Below, piece after piece: positions 40,786-49,398 of a stretch of 64,000 bases of DNA; position 1 is the stretch's first letter; each line of letters starts with the position of its first letter. Made by a program: the position numbers and the translations under genes. This stretch comes from Nocardioides sp. cx-173 (GTDB taxonomy: Bacteria; Actinomycetota; Actinomycetes; Propionibacteriales; Nocardioidaceae): positions 930,001 to 994,000 of the forward strand of contig NZ_CP088262.1 of NCBI RefSeq assembly GCF_021117365.1, in the 5' to 3' direction. The notes under the pieces were generated by a model that searched no databases, was not told the origin of the DNA, and was given only the letters and a program-made list of their open reading frames with translations.

Positions 40786-40799
40786 TCCCACCGCTTCAC

Positions 40800-40862
40800 C
40801 GCTGACCCGTCAGAAACTTTCTGACGGGTCAGCGTCATTTCCGTGCAGTTGGTGACGGGTCG
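40800..40862. repeat. Palindromic intergenic repeat, copy 5, with extra half-site
   Basis: Perfect core 40800-40834, then linker and half-site AGTTGGTGACGGGTCG (40847-40862); GACGGGTC recurs 31 bp apart. Between convergent rplQ and the ketopantoate-reductase-like gene. Confidence 0.9.
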
Positions 40863-40875
40863 GCGGTGGTGGGGC

Positions 40876-41829
40876 TCAGGTGGGGAGGACGGTGGCGGGG
40901 TCGACGCTGCGGGGAGCGCCACCGGAGCGGACCAGGTCGTGGGTGGCGCGCTGGATCGCCTCGTTGACCGGTGTCGGTACGCCGTGCAGCCGGCCGAGCA
41001 GCACGATCTCGCCGGCGAGATAGTCGATCTCCACGCCGCGGCCGCCGCGCACGACGCTCTGCCAGGTGGAGCCCCCCTCGCCGACGGGCAGCTGCTGGCG
41101 ACGCGCCAGCAGGTCGCCGCGGCGCTCGCGGTCCTCCTCGTCGGTGACCACGGGGACGCCGGCGAGCCGCAGCACCTGCTCGCCCTCCTCGCGGGCGCGG
41201 CGCGCCAGGTCGTCGGCGGCCGGGCCCGGCGTGCACACCGCGCCGACGCCATTGCCGAGGTTCATCAGCAGCTTGCGGTGCTTCCAGGCCATGATGTCGG
41301 GCCGGGGGACCGACTCGAAGCCGCCGCGGCGCAGGTCGGCGGCGATCGCCTCGGCGCGGGCGTCCACCCCACCGGCCGCCAGGCCCAGGTCGAGGATCCC
41401 GGGGCGGTAGCACTTCTGCACCACGACGCCCGGCTCCAGGTGGGTCGCGGGCAGCATCACGCACACGCCGTACGTCGCCGCGTAGCGGCGCAGCACGGTG
41501 AGCTCGTTGGCCACCCCGTTCTGGACGCACGCGATGGTCACGACGGCCGGCGCGTGGGCCCTCAGGTCGTCCAGGGCGGACTGCGTCTGGTGCCCCTTCA
41601 CGCACAGGAGCACGACGGTGTCGTCGGTCCAGGCGACATTGGCGGCGGTCTCGGCCGTGGGTGCGTCGACGCGGTGGCGGCCGTCGGCACGGTCCAGCAC
41701 CAGCCCGGCGGCCCGGATCCGCGCGAGGTGCTCCCCGCGGGCCACCAGCGTGACCGGGACCCCCGCCAGGTGCAGGTTCCCTCCGATGACCCCACCCACG
41801 GCACCTGTTCCGTACACGACGTAGCGCAT
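40876..41829 (-). CDS. Ketopantoate reductase-like (ApbA/PanE family) oxidoreductase
   Basis: 317 residues. N-terminal Rossmann motif YGTGAVGGVIGG binds NADP(H). Catalytic-region WKHRKLLMNLGN (Lys and Asn) and C-terminal GRGVEIDYLAGEIVLLGR with the family Glu are present. PanE makes pantoate for coenzyme A, but many paralogues act on other 2-oxo acids; no pan genes are adjacent, so the substrate is open. ATG at 41829 has GAAGG 7 nt upstream; an in-frame ATG at 41841 is possible. Confidence 0.86.
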   Translation of the reverse strand: MRYVVYGTGAVGGVIGGNLHLAGVPVTLVARGEHLARIRAAGLVLDRADGRHRVDAPTAETAANVAWTDDTVVLLCVKGHQTQSALDDLRAHAPAVVTIACVQNGVANELTVLRRYAATYGVCVMLPATHLEPGVVVQKCYRPGILDLGLAAGGVDARAEAIAADLRRGGFESVPRPDIMAWKHRKLLMNLGNGVGAVCTPGPAADDLARRAREEGEQVLRLAGVPVVTDEEDRERRGDLLARRQQLPVGEGGSTWQSVVRGGRGVEIDYLAGEIVLLGRLHGVPTPVNEAIQRATHDLVRSGGAPRSVDPATVLPT

Positions 41830-41847
41830 GTCGACCTTCATACCGGA

Positions 41848-41876
41848 GGCAACCTTTGGCAGGGTCCACCGGGTAG
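41848..41876 (+). promoter_or_regulatory. Candidate ECF-type promoter of sigma gene
   Basis: GGCAAC (41848-41853), 17-nt spacer, GGGTAG (41871-41876), 8 nt before the sigma-factor ATG. AAC-containing -35 elements are usual for ECF sigma factors, so autoregulation is possible. Weak evidence. Confidence 0.3.
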
Positions 41877-41884
41877 GACAGGAC

Positions 41885-42439
41885 ATGAGAGCAACGAAGG
41901 CTGAGTCTCACGACCTGGGGCCGCGGGGGGAACGGGGTGGTGGGGTGGCCGCGGCCGACTTCGACGAGTTCGTCGTCGCGCGCTCCACGAGCCTGCTCCG
42001 TACGGCGTACCTCCTCACCCACGACCACGCGCTGGCCGAGGACCTCCTGCAGACGGCGCTGAGCAAGGCCTGGTTCTCGTGGAGCCGCATCGACGGCAAT
42101 CCCGAGCCCTACGTGCGCCGGATCCTGGTCAACACCTACGCGACGTGGTGGCGGCGCAAGTGGAACGGCGAGCTCGCCACCGACGAGCTGCCCGAGCGAG
42201 GGCACGCCGACGCGAGCGACGCGGTCAGCGCGGGCCACGACCTGTGGCAGGCGATGGAGCGGCTGCCGCGCCGACAGCGCGTCGTGGTCGTGCTGCGCTA
42301 TTTCGAGGACCTCACGGAGGCGCAGACCGCCGAGCAGATGGACTGCTCGGTCGGCACGGTCAAGAGCCAGCTGAGCAAGGCCCTCGCGAAGCTGCGGATC
42401 GATCCCGCGCTCGCCACCACCGACGGGAAGGCGCTGTGA
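41885..42439 (+). CDS. SigE-family ECF RNA polymerase sigma factor
   Basis: 184 residues from ATG 41885 (164 from an in-frame GTG at 41945). Sigma-2 region FDEFVVARSTSLLRTAYLL and AEDLLQTALSKAWFSW; sigma-4 region LPRRQRVVVVLRYFEDLTEA with helix-turn-helix AEQMDCSVGTVKSQLSKALAKL. SigE-family ECF factors answer envelope or other external signals. Its stop overlaps the ATG of the next gene, a membrane protein that may restrain it. Confidence 0.9.
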   Translation: MRATKAESHDLGPRGERGGGVAAADFDEFVVARSTSLLRTAYLLTHDHALAEDLLQTALSKAWFSWSRIDGNPEPYVRRILVNTYATWWRRKWNGELATDELPERGHADASDAVSAGHDLWQAMERLPRRQRVVVVLRYFEDLTEAQTAEQMDCSVGTVKSQLSKALAKLRIDPALATTDGKAL

Positions 42440-43713
42440 TGAACGGCATCGACGAACTCCGCTCGACCCTCGACCGGCACGCCGTCGAGCTCGTGGACCA
42501 CGACCTCGACGGACGGCTCGGCTCCGTGCGCCGCCGCATCGGCGCGGCGCGCCGGCAGCGGCGCGCCGCGGCCGCCGGAGGGGTGGCGCTCACCCTCGCG
42601 GCGGCAGGCGCCGTGGCGCTGCTGCCCGAGTGGGGCGCGCCGACCACCCCGGGACCGGCGTCCGTCGCCGGCGTCGACGTGCCGACCACGATGAGGGCGC
42701 TCGGCTACACCTTCGAGTACCGCGAGGGCGTCGACGGTGACGAGACGGCGACCATCGACCTCGCGCCCTCGGACCTGCCGCGGCTGGTCTCCTGGGGCAC
42801 CTCCGACAGCAACGACCACGTCGAGATCACGGAGGGACGGCAGGTCACGAGCTACACCGTGCCCGACTTCTCCGACTACGTGTGGGTCGACCCCGGCGAG
42901 GAGGTCTTGCTGACCGTGGCCGGGACCGGCTCCGACGAGGTCGGCCTGGCGGTCTACGAGCTCACCAACGACGAGCCGGACGGTGTGTCGGGTGACGGGG
43001 TCACCTTCCGCAAGCAGGTCGCAGGCAACCTCCTCCTGGGCGCCACGATCGGGGAGCCGGGGGAGTCCGAGGTGTCGGTCGGCCTGCAGGCTGTCGAAGG
43101 GAAGGCGGTCGACTACCGATACTTCTGCGCCCGCGGGCCCCAGGACGCCACGCTGCACGTCGACGACGGCAGCGGCGAGGTGACCCGGGGCCGCTGTGGG
43201 GACGAGGCGCCCTTCGATCCCGCCGGCGGGGGCGGCATCAGCATCGTCAACGACCGCGACGAGGTGACAGTGCGCCTGTGGGTGACCGACGGCCCGGACG
43301 GCCCGCGACTCGACACCGACGAGGTGGTGCTCGGGCTGGGGGTCTACGACCGGGGGGTCTCGCAGCGGGTCACCGGCCTGCCCGTCCCCGAGCTCATCGA
43401 GTACGACGGGCACCTCTGGCAGGCGTCCGAGCACGTCCCGTCGGACCTGGGCGGCCGGTCGGTGAGCGTGGCCGGCGACGACGACCCGGCCCGCCCGGTG
43501 CTGGCGGTGGGCTACCACGCCGCGGGTGGGGCGACCGTGGTGACGGAGCACAGCGTCACCGGGGAGGGCCTCCGCTCCCAGGGGATCGGCGAGGTGAGCG
43601 AGGCGGTGATCGGTCTGCTGTCTGCCCGCAGCGACACGGCGACGATGCGGGTGGAGGGCGACGTCCCGGACGACGCCCGCCTGCTGATCGTCCTGTTCGA
43701 GCAGGTCGACTAG
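42439..43713 (+). CDS. Membrane-anchored protein overlapping the ECF sigma gene (possible anti-sigma)
   Basis: 424 residues, no family recognised with confidence. Residues 1-42 are cytosolic and helical (ELRSTLDRHAVELVDHDL, then basic RRRIGAARRQRR); one membrane helix covers about 46-63; the rest (65-424) should be outside and looks beta-rich, with many Asp, Gly and Val. Coupled translation (TGATG) with the sigma gene and this topology fit an anti-sigma or sensor. No zinc HxxxCxxC anti-sigma motif is present. Confidence 0.7.
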   Translation: MNGIDELRSTLDRHAVELVDHDLDGRLGSVRRRIGAARRQRRAAAAGGVALTLAAAGAVALLPEWGAPTTPGPASVAGVDVPTTMRALGYTFEYREGVDGDETATIDLAPSDLPRLVSWGTSDSNDHVEITEGRQVTSYTVPDFSDYVWVDPGEEVLLTVAGTGSDEVGLAVYELTNDEPDGVSGDGVTFRKQVAGNLLLGATIGEPGESEVSVGLQAVEGKAVDYRYFCARGPQDATLHVDDGSGEVTRGRCGDEAPFDPAGGGGISIVNDRDEVTVRLWVTDGPDGPRLDTDEVVLGLGVYDRGVSQRVTGLPVPELIEYDGHLWQASEHVPSDLGGRSVSVAGDDDPARPVLAVGYHAAGGATVVTEHSVTGEGLRSQGIGEVSEAVIGLLSARSDTATMRVEGDVPDDARLLIVLFEQVD

Positions 43714-44066
43714 TCCGAGGACCAGGCGTCGGCGAGGAGCCGCTGCGCCTGGGCGAGCGTGACGCCGGCGCGACGGGCGGCCGCGGCCAGTGCGGCCGCG
43801 GCCGCCCCGACGTCGGCCGGCGCCGCCGGGGCGGCGATGAACGTGCCGCGCCGGCCCTCGGTGACGATGACGCCGTCGGCCTCGAGCTCGCGGTAGGCGC
43901 GGGCGACGGTGTTGACCGCGATCCCGAGCTCGGCGGCCAGCGCGCGGACCGTGGGCAGGCGAGTGCCGGCCGGCAGGTCCCCGGACGCGGCGCGCGCGGC
44001 CACCTGGCTGCGCAGCTGCTCGAACGGCGGCTCGGGCAGTGACGGGTCGAGGGCGAGGTCCGGCAT
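43710..44066 (-). CDS. GntR-family regulator, short YtrA-like
   Basis: 118 residues. PPFEQLRSQVAARAASGDLP, GTRLPTVRALAAELGIAVNT and YRELEADGVIVTEGRRGTFI form the GntR winged helix; only one or two helices follow, so there is no large effector domain. YtrA-type proteins usually control ABC exporters; none is adjacent. Its stop overlaps the previous gene's stop (CTAG). Confidence 0.88.
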   Translation of the reverse strand: MPDLALDPSLPEPPFEQLRSQVAARAASGDLPAGTRLPTVRALAAELGIAVNTVARAYRELEADGVIVTEGRRGTFIAAPAAPADVGAAAAALAAAARRAGVTLAQAQRLLADAWSSD

Positions 44067-44116
44067 GCGGGGAAGGTATCGCAGGAGATGGTGGGCGGGG
44101 TGGTAGGCATGAGCGC

Positions 44117-44980
44117 GTGAGCCCCTACGCCCTGGTGGTCGGCGAGTCCCTGGTCGACGTGGTCCTCGAGCCGGACGGGAGCCGGACCGAGCGGCCCGGC
44201 GGCAGCGCCGCCAACGTGGCCGTGGCGCTGGCCCGGCTGGGACGGCCGGTGCGGTTGGCGACCAGCTTCGCCGACGACGAGCGCGGGCGGGCGGTCGCCG
44301 CGCACCTCGAGCGGGACGGCGTCGTCCTCGCCACCGACCCGTACGCCGTCACGCGGACGTCGTCGGCGCAGGCGACGATCGCAGCGGACGGCTCGGCGTC
44401 CTACGTCTTCGATCTCGACTGGCGGCTGAACCCGGTGGGCGAGGAGCACCCCCGGTTCGTGCACGTGTGCTCGATCGGTGCCGTGCTGGAGCCCGGGGCG
44501 GACGACGTGCTCGACCTGCTGGGCCGGCTGAGGGGTCCGACCGTCACCTACGACATCAACGCCCGACCCGCCATCACCGGCACCGGTCCGAAGGTCGTCG
44601 ACCGCGTGGAGCGGGTGGTGGCGGCGTCCCACCTGGTCAAGGCCAGCGACGAGGACCTCGAGGCGCTGTATCCCCGCCGCTCGCTACGGGACGCGGCCGC
44701 ACACCTGCTCGCGCTCGGTCCGCGCGCCGTCGCCGTCACCCGGGGCGGCGACGGCGCGACCTGGGTCGACGCGGACGGCGTCCACGAGGTGGCGGCCCCG
44801 CGGGTCGAGGTCGCCGACACCATCGCAGCCGGGGACACCTTCTCCGCCGCGATCCTCGACGCGCTCTGGGACGACGCCGACCGCGACCCGGCCGAGGTGC
44901 TCGCCCACGCGGTGCGCGCCGCCGCCGTCACCGTGTCGCGCCCCGGCGCCGACCCGCCGTACCGCCACGAGCTGGGCTGA
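44117..44980 (+). CDS. PfkB-family carbohydrate kinase
   Basis: 287 residues. N-terminal VVGESLVDVVL and RPGGSAANVAVALARLG (family signature 1), and C-terminal VEVADTIAAGDTFSAAILDAL with the catalytic Asp in AAGD (signature 2, DTxGAGD-like with A for G). Ribokinase/fructokinase-like sugar phosphorylation; substrate unknown. GTG at 44117, divergent from the GntR gene, which may regulate it. Confidence 0.9.
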   Translation: MSPYALVVGESLVDVVLEPDGSRTERPGGSAANVAVALARLGRPVRLATSFADDERGRAVAAHLERDGVVLATDPYAVTRTSSAQATIAADGSASYVFDLDWRLNPVGEEHPRFVHVCSIGAVLEPGADDVLDLLGRLRGPTVTYDINARPAITGTGPKVVDRVERVVAASHLVKASDEDLEALYPRRSLRDAAAHLLALGPRAVAVTRGGDGATWVDADGVHEVAAPRVEVADTIAAGDTFSAAILDALWDDADRDPAEVLAHAVRAAAVTVSRPGADPPYRHELG

Positions 44981-44993
44981 GCGTCCGCCCGGC

Positions 44994-46652
44994 TCAGTCG
45001 CCGGGCGCCAGGTAGGCGTGCACCAGCGGGACCACCGACGAGCCCTCTCCGGCGGCGGCCGCGACCCGCTTCATGGATCCCGCGCGGATGTCGCCGGCGG
45101 CGAAGATGCCGGGGACCGTGGTCGCGAGGTTGGCGGGCGGGAGCTCGCTGGCCCAGCGGTCGGTGGGGATGTCGCGACCGGTGAGGACGAAGCCGCGGTG
45201 GTCGCGCGCGACCTGGGGCGGCAGCCAGTCGCAGTGCGGGTCCGCGCCGAGCAGCAGGAACAGGCCCTGGGTGGCCTCCCGGGTGACCTGGCCGGTGGTC
45301 GTGTCCCGGACGTCGATCCACTCCAGGTGGCCCTCGCCGCCGCCGTCGACGACCTCCGAGCACGGCTGCACGGTGATGCGGGGGTTGTAGGCGATCTCGC
45401 CGATCAGGTACTGCGACATCGTCGCGGTGAGGTCGGTTCGTCGCACCAGGATCGTGACCGACTGGGCGAAGCGGGCGAGGTGGATCGCGGCCTGGCCGGC
45501 CGAGTTGCCGCCCCCCACGACGACGGCCCGCCCGCCCTCCATCTCGCGCGAGGCGCTCATCGCGCTGCCGTAGAACACGCCGAGGCCCTCGTGCTCCTCG
45601 ATCGAGGGGATGCCGAGCTTGCGGTAGGCCACGCCGGTCGCGACGACGACCGTACGCGCCTCGACGTCGCCGCCGCCGGTGCTGAGCACGTGGATGCCGT
45701 CGTCGCGGGACTCGAGCATGGTGACGTCCCAGCCGGTGTAGAACTGCGTGCCGAAGCGCAGCGCCTGGTTGCGCGCGCGCTGGGCCAGTCGCATGCCGGA
45801 GATGCCGCGAGGGAAGCCGAGGTAGTTGCGGATCATCGTGCTGGTACCGGCCTGGCCGCCGATCGCCTCCGACTCGAGCACCACCGTGGTGAGCCCCTCG
45901 GACGCGGCGTACACCGCGGCGGCGAGACCGGCCGGCCCGGCGCCGACGATCGCGACGTCGACGACGCCCTCGACCCGCACGTCGCCCGGGGCGCCGAACA
46001 TCGAGATCGCCACGTCGCGCACCGACGTCGCGACGAACGGCGGGCGCCCCGGCGTCGACACGACCGGGTAGGCCGGCCCGCCCGGCGTGGCGCACTGCGC
46101 GACCGCCTCCCGCCCGATGTCGGTGTCCGGGGTGTAGAAGCCCGAGGGCATCCCCAGGCGGTCGGCGTAGTCGCGGATCGCCGCGGTCAGCTGGTCCTGC
46201 GCCGGGGCCACGACCCGCACGCTCTCGACCTCGGGCTTGGCGACCGTCGAGCCCCAGTCGGACAGCAGCTCGGTCACGGCGTTGTGGAACTCCTCGTCGC
46301 GGGCGCCGCGCGGCATCAGCAGGTAGGCGTCGTACTTGCCCTTGGCCATGGCGGACCGCAGCGCGGGCGCGCGCTCCAGGAAGTGGTCCCAGTGGGCCGC
46401 GATGATCCGCCGGGAGGTGGGTACGACGGTCCGCCACGCGTGGAAGGCCTCCAGCACATGGGCGTCGGGGAGCTCGGTGTCGGTGACGAAGAGGGCGACC
46501 TGACCGCCTGCGTCACGGACGGTCCGGGTGACCTCCAGCGCCTGTGCGCAGGAGCGCGCGGTGTGGAGGTCGTAGTCGCGGGCGTAGCGGCCGAACTCGT
46601 CGAGGAGGAAGTCGGCGTGCTCGTGGGAGACCAGGATGATGGCGGGCTGCAC
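44994..46652 (-). CDS. Receiver-like domain fused to thioredoxin-reductase-like FAD enzyme, CXXC absent
   Basis: 552 residues. N-terminal 1-130 resembles a response-regulator receiver: VALFVTDTELPD puts a possible phospho-Asp at D58 with Pro four residues on, but the usual Lys-Pro after strand 5 reads LLMPRG. Then FAD site VAIVGAGPAGLAAA (~234), NADPH site VVVGGGNSAGQAA (~378) and GIFAAGDIRAG. Where thioredoxin reductases have CATC, this has YGSAMSAS (~362-369), so no dithiol chemistry. GTG at 46652 follows a GATACT hexamer by 7 nt; a GTG at 46670 is possible. Family members are annotated as fused response regulator/thioredoxin reductase. Confidence 0.87.
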   Translation of the reverse strand: MQPAIILVSHEHADFLLDEFGRYARDYDLHTARSCAQALEVTRTVRDAGGQVALFVTDTELPDAHVLEAFHAWRTVVPTSRRIIAAHWDHFLERAPALRSAMAKGKYDAYLLMPRGARDEEFHNAVTELLSDWGSTVAKPEVESVRVVAPAQDQLTAAIRDYADRLGMPSGFYTPDTDIGREAVAQCATPGGPAYPVVSTPGRPPFVATSVRDVAISMFGAPGDVRVEGVVDVAIVGAGPAGLAAAVYAASEGLTTVVLESEAIGGQAGTSTMIRNYLGFPRGISGMRLAQRARNQALRFGTQFYTGWDVTMLESRDDGIHVLSTGGGDVEARTVVVATGVAYRKLGIPSIEEHEGLGVFYGSAMSASREMEGGRAVVVGGGNSAGQAAIHLARFAQSVTILVRRTDLTATMSQYLIGEIAYNPRITVQPCSEVVDGGGEGHLEWIDVRDTTTGQVTREATQGLFLLLGADPHCDWLPPQVARDHRGFVLTGRDIPTDRWASELPPANLATTVPGIFAAGDIRAGSMKRVAAAAGEGSSVVPLVHAYLAPGD

Positions 46653-46686
46653 GCCTTCCAGTATCACCACCTGCGAAACTGGGCGG

Positions 46687-47475
46687 GTGCGGTTGCGGAT
46701 CGAGTGTGCCTACGACGGCACGGACTTCCATGGCTGGGCGACCCAGCCGGGGCTGCGCACGGTCCAGGAGGTGCTCGACCACGCGCTGGCCACGGTGCTG
46801 CGCGTCGACTCCGTGGCCACCGTCTGCGCGGGCCGTACCGATGCCGGGGTGCACGCGAGAGGACAGGTCGTGCACGTCGACGTCGAGCAGGTGGTGCCGA
46901 ACCTGCTGCGCCGGCTCAACGGCGTGCTCCCGCCCGACGTGCGGGTGCGCACGGTCGCGGAGGCGGCGCCCGGGTTCGACGCCCGCTTCTCGGCGCTGTG
47001 GCGCCGCTACGCCTACCGCATCGCCGACGACGCCGCCCTCGTCGACCCGCTCACCCGGAACCACGTCCTCGTCTGGTCCCGCCCGCTCGACCTGGACGCG
47101 ATGAACGAGGCCTCGGCGGCCCTGGTGGGGCGCCACGACTTCGCGTCCTTCTGCAAGCGCCGCGAGGGGGCCACGACGATCCGGACGCTGCTCGACCTGA
47201 GCTGGTCGCGCTCGCCCGAGGGGCTCGCGGTGGCGACCGTGCGGGCCGACGCGTTCTGCCACAGCATGGTGCGCGCCCTGGTCGGCTGCCTCCTCGCGGT
47301 GGGCGACGGTCGCCGCCCGCCGTCCTGGGCCGGTGACATCCTGCGGGCCGAGGCCCGTGACCCGTCGGTCGCGGTCGCGCACGCGCACGGACTGACCCTC
47401 GAGGAGGTCGCCTACCCACCCGACAGCGAGCTGGCGGCGCGGGCCACCACGACGAGGGCGAGACGCGATGGATGA
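46687..47475 (+). CDS. truA: tRNA pseudouridine(38-40) synthase
   Basis: 262 residues. Catalytic D52 in CAGRTDAGVHARGQV; YDGTDFHGWATQPG at the start; RADAFCHSMVRALVG near the C-terminus. Makes pseudouridine at tRNA positions 38-40. GTG start, 34 nt from the divergent FAD gene. Overlaps the methyltransferase gene by 8 bp. Not beside rplQ, where truA often lies. Confidence 0.94.
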   Translation: MRLRIECAYDGTDFHGWATQPGLRTVQEVLDHALATVLRVDSVATVCAGRTDAGVHARGQVVHVDVEQVVPNLLRRLNGVLPPDVRVRTVAEAAPGFDARFSALWRRYAYRIADDAALVDPLTRNHVLVWSRPLDLDAMNEASAALVGRHDFASFCKRREGATTIRTLLDLSWSRSPEGLAVATVRADAFCHSMVRALVGCLLAVGDGRRPPSWAGDILRAEARDPSVAVAHAHGLTLEEVAYPPDSELAARATTTRARRDG

Positions 47476-48100
47476 GCACTACTTCTCCGCCGACCCGACG
47501 GTCGCCTTCAAGCGCTCGCCGGTCGTAGCGTCGGTGTGGGGTCACGAGCTCCACCTGACCAGCGGGTCGGGCGTCTTCGCCAACGGGCGCGTCGACATCG
47601 GCACGGCGATCCTGTTCCGCGAGACCACGCCCCCCGCCGGCGGCCGGATCCTCGACCTCGGCTGCGGGTTCGGCGTGATCGGGCTCGCCATCGCGGTTGC
47701 GTCGCCCGGGTGCGACGTGACGGCGGTCGACGTCAACGAGCGCGCGGTGCTGCTCGCCCAGGAGAACGCCACCGCGCTCGGCGTGGCGGACCGGTTCATC
47801 GCGGTCACCCCGGAGGGGGTCGACCCCGCCGCGACGTACGACGAGATCTGGTCGAACCCGCCGATCCGCATCGGCAAGCAGGCGCTGCACGAGCTGCTGC
47901 TCACCTGGCTGCCACGGCTGGCCCCCGGCGGGCGAGCCGTGCTGGTCGTCGGCAAGAACCTCGGCGCCGACTCGCTCCAGCGGTGGCTGGGGGAGCAGGG
48001 CTACCCGACCACCCGGCTCGCCAGCGCCAAGGGCTTCCGCGTGCTGGAGACGCGCGCCTACTCGGGCACGCCGCTCTCGGGCGGAGCGTCCTCGGCCTGA
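47468..48100 (+). CDS. Class I SAM methyltransferase (RsmC/RlmG-like)
   Basis: 210 residues. SAM motif I LDLGCGFGVIGLAIA, motif II AVDVNERAVLLAQEN, and catalytic-type NPPIRIGK. Corresponds to the methyltransferase half of RsmC/RlmG, which modify guanine in rRNA; the substrate here is inferred only. Its last 43 bp overlap the convergent ABC substrate-binding gene. No terminator is seen at that junction. Confidence 0.87.
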   Translation: MDEHYFSADPTVAFKRSPVVASVWGHELHLTSGSGVFANGRVDIGTAILFRETTPPAGGRILDLGCGFGVIGLAIAVASPGCDVTAVDVNERAVLLAQENATALGVADRFIAVTPEGVDPAATYDEIWSNPPIRIGKQALHELLLTWLPRLAPGGRAVLVVGKNLGADSLQRWLGEQGYPTTRLASAKGFRVLETRAYSGTPLSGGASSA

Positions 48101-49398
48101 CCCGAGGTGTCCTCCTCGATCGGGGCGTCCCCGATGTCGGAGACGAGCACGGGGGTCAGGGGCTCGGCCGCGCCGCCGCCCTTGATCTCGACCACGCGCA
48201 GTCCGGAGATGCCCAGGTGCGAGTCGGCGTTGAACCGGAACGGCGCGAGCTGCGGCCCCTCGAGGTCCTGGCCGCCCTCCTCGAGGGCCTCGACCAGCCC
48301 TTCGCGGGTCAGGTCCTCGCCGGCGGCCTGCAGCGCCTGGACGAACGCGTAGGCGTGGGACATGCCGTAGACCCGGTAGTTGGTCAGCTCGCCCTCCGTG
48401 CCGTGCTCGTCCCAGACCTTCTGCCACAGCTGCACCCACGGGTCGTCGGCCTGGTCGATGCCGGGGATGTACTCCGTGGTCAGCACGCCGTCGAGCGAGC
48501 TCGCGCCGCCCTCGACCGCACCCTCGGAGAACTCCGCGAGCAGCGACCCGACGAGGTCGGGGTCGGCGCCGACGTTGCTGTAGAACCACTGCGGCTGGTA
48601 GCCCAGCTTGAGCGACACCAGCTGGCTCAGGGCCGTGTACGACGGCGTGTTGAACGACAGCACGACGTCGGCGCCGGAGGCCTGCAGCCCCGCGATCTGC
48701 GGGCCGACGTCGGTGTTGCCCGAGGTGTAGCGCTCCACGCCGACGATCTGGTCGTCGAGGAACTGCCGCACGCCCTTCTCCGCGTCCTCCCCGAAGTCGT
48801 CGTCCTGCAGGAAGAGCCCCACCTTCGCGTCGGGCAGGTTCTCGGCGACGTACTGGCCGATGATCTTGCCCTCGATCTCGTAGTCCGGCTGCCAGCCGAA
48901 GGTCATGGGGCTCGTCTCGACGTCGTCGCCCCACTGCAGCGACCCCGACGAGACGAACAGGTCCGGCACGCCCTCCTCGTTGAGGAAGTCCACCACCGCG
49001 CTGTGCGTCGGCGTGCCCAGCCCGCCCACCATCGCGAAGATCTGGTCCTTCAGCACCAGCTCGTTGGTGACGGTGTTGGTGTTGGTCGGGTTGTAGGCGT
49101 CGTCCCTGACCAGGTACTCGATCTCCCGGCCGTGGACCCCGCCCTGGGCGTTGACGTAGTCGAAGTAGGCCTGCACGCCGGTCGGGATCTCGCTGTAGCC
49201 CGGGGCCGCCACGCCCGTCAGGGGGAAGTGGGCGCCGACGGTGATGGTGTCGTCGGTGACCCCGACGTCGCTGGCGCTGCCTGCGCCGCCTCCGCCGTCT
49301 TCGTCGGATCGGTCGTCACCTGCGCCGCAGGCGGCGAGCAGCACGAGTGCGGCCAGGGCGCCGGCGAGCGGCCCCGGCCTGGAGAGGCGTCGGTTCAT
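48058..49398 (-). CDS. Branched-chain-amino-acid-type ABC transporter binding lipoprotein (LivJ/K-like)
   Basis: 446 residues. Lipoprotein signal with LVLLAACGAG (Cys24), then a low-complexity linker and a type I periplasmic-binding fold: GAHFPLTGVAAPGYSEIPTG, EYLVRDDAYNPTNT, VGLFLQDDDFGEDAEKGV. Ligands of this family include amino acids, amides, urea and aromatic acids. Last gene of the liv operon, overlapping the permease by 4 bp; usually this gene comes first. Confidence 0.9.
   Translation of the reverse strand: MNRRLSRPGPLAGALAALVLLAACGAGDDRSDEDGGGGAGSASDVGVTDDTITVGAHFPLTGVAAPGYSEIPTGVQAYFDYVNAQGGVHGREIEYLVRDDAYNPTNTNTVTNELVLKDQIFAMVGGLGTPTHSAVVDFLNEEGVPDLFVSSGSLQWGDDVETSPMTFGWQPDYEIEGKIIGQYVAENLPDAKVGLFLQDDDFGEDAEKGVRQFLDDQIVGVERYTSGNTDVGPQIAGLQASGADVVLSFNTPSYTALSQLVSLKLGYQPQWFYSNVGADPDLVGSLLAEFSEGAVEGGASSLDGVLTTEYIPGIDQADDPWVQLWQKVWDEHGTEGELTNYRVYGMSHAYAFVQALQAAGEDLTREGLVEALEEGGQDLEGPQLAPFRFNADSHLGISGLRVVEIKGGGAAEPLTPVLVSDIGDAPIEEDTSGQAEDAPPESGVPE

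Noticed and set aside
40876..41829. Definite panE assignment
   Set aside because: Family motifs fit but no pantothenate genes are nearby and paralogues with other substrates are common.
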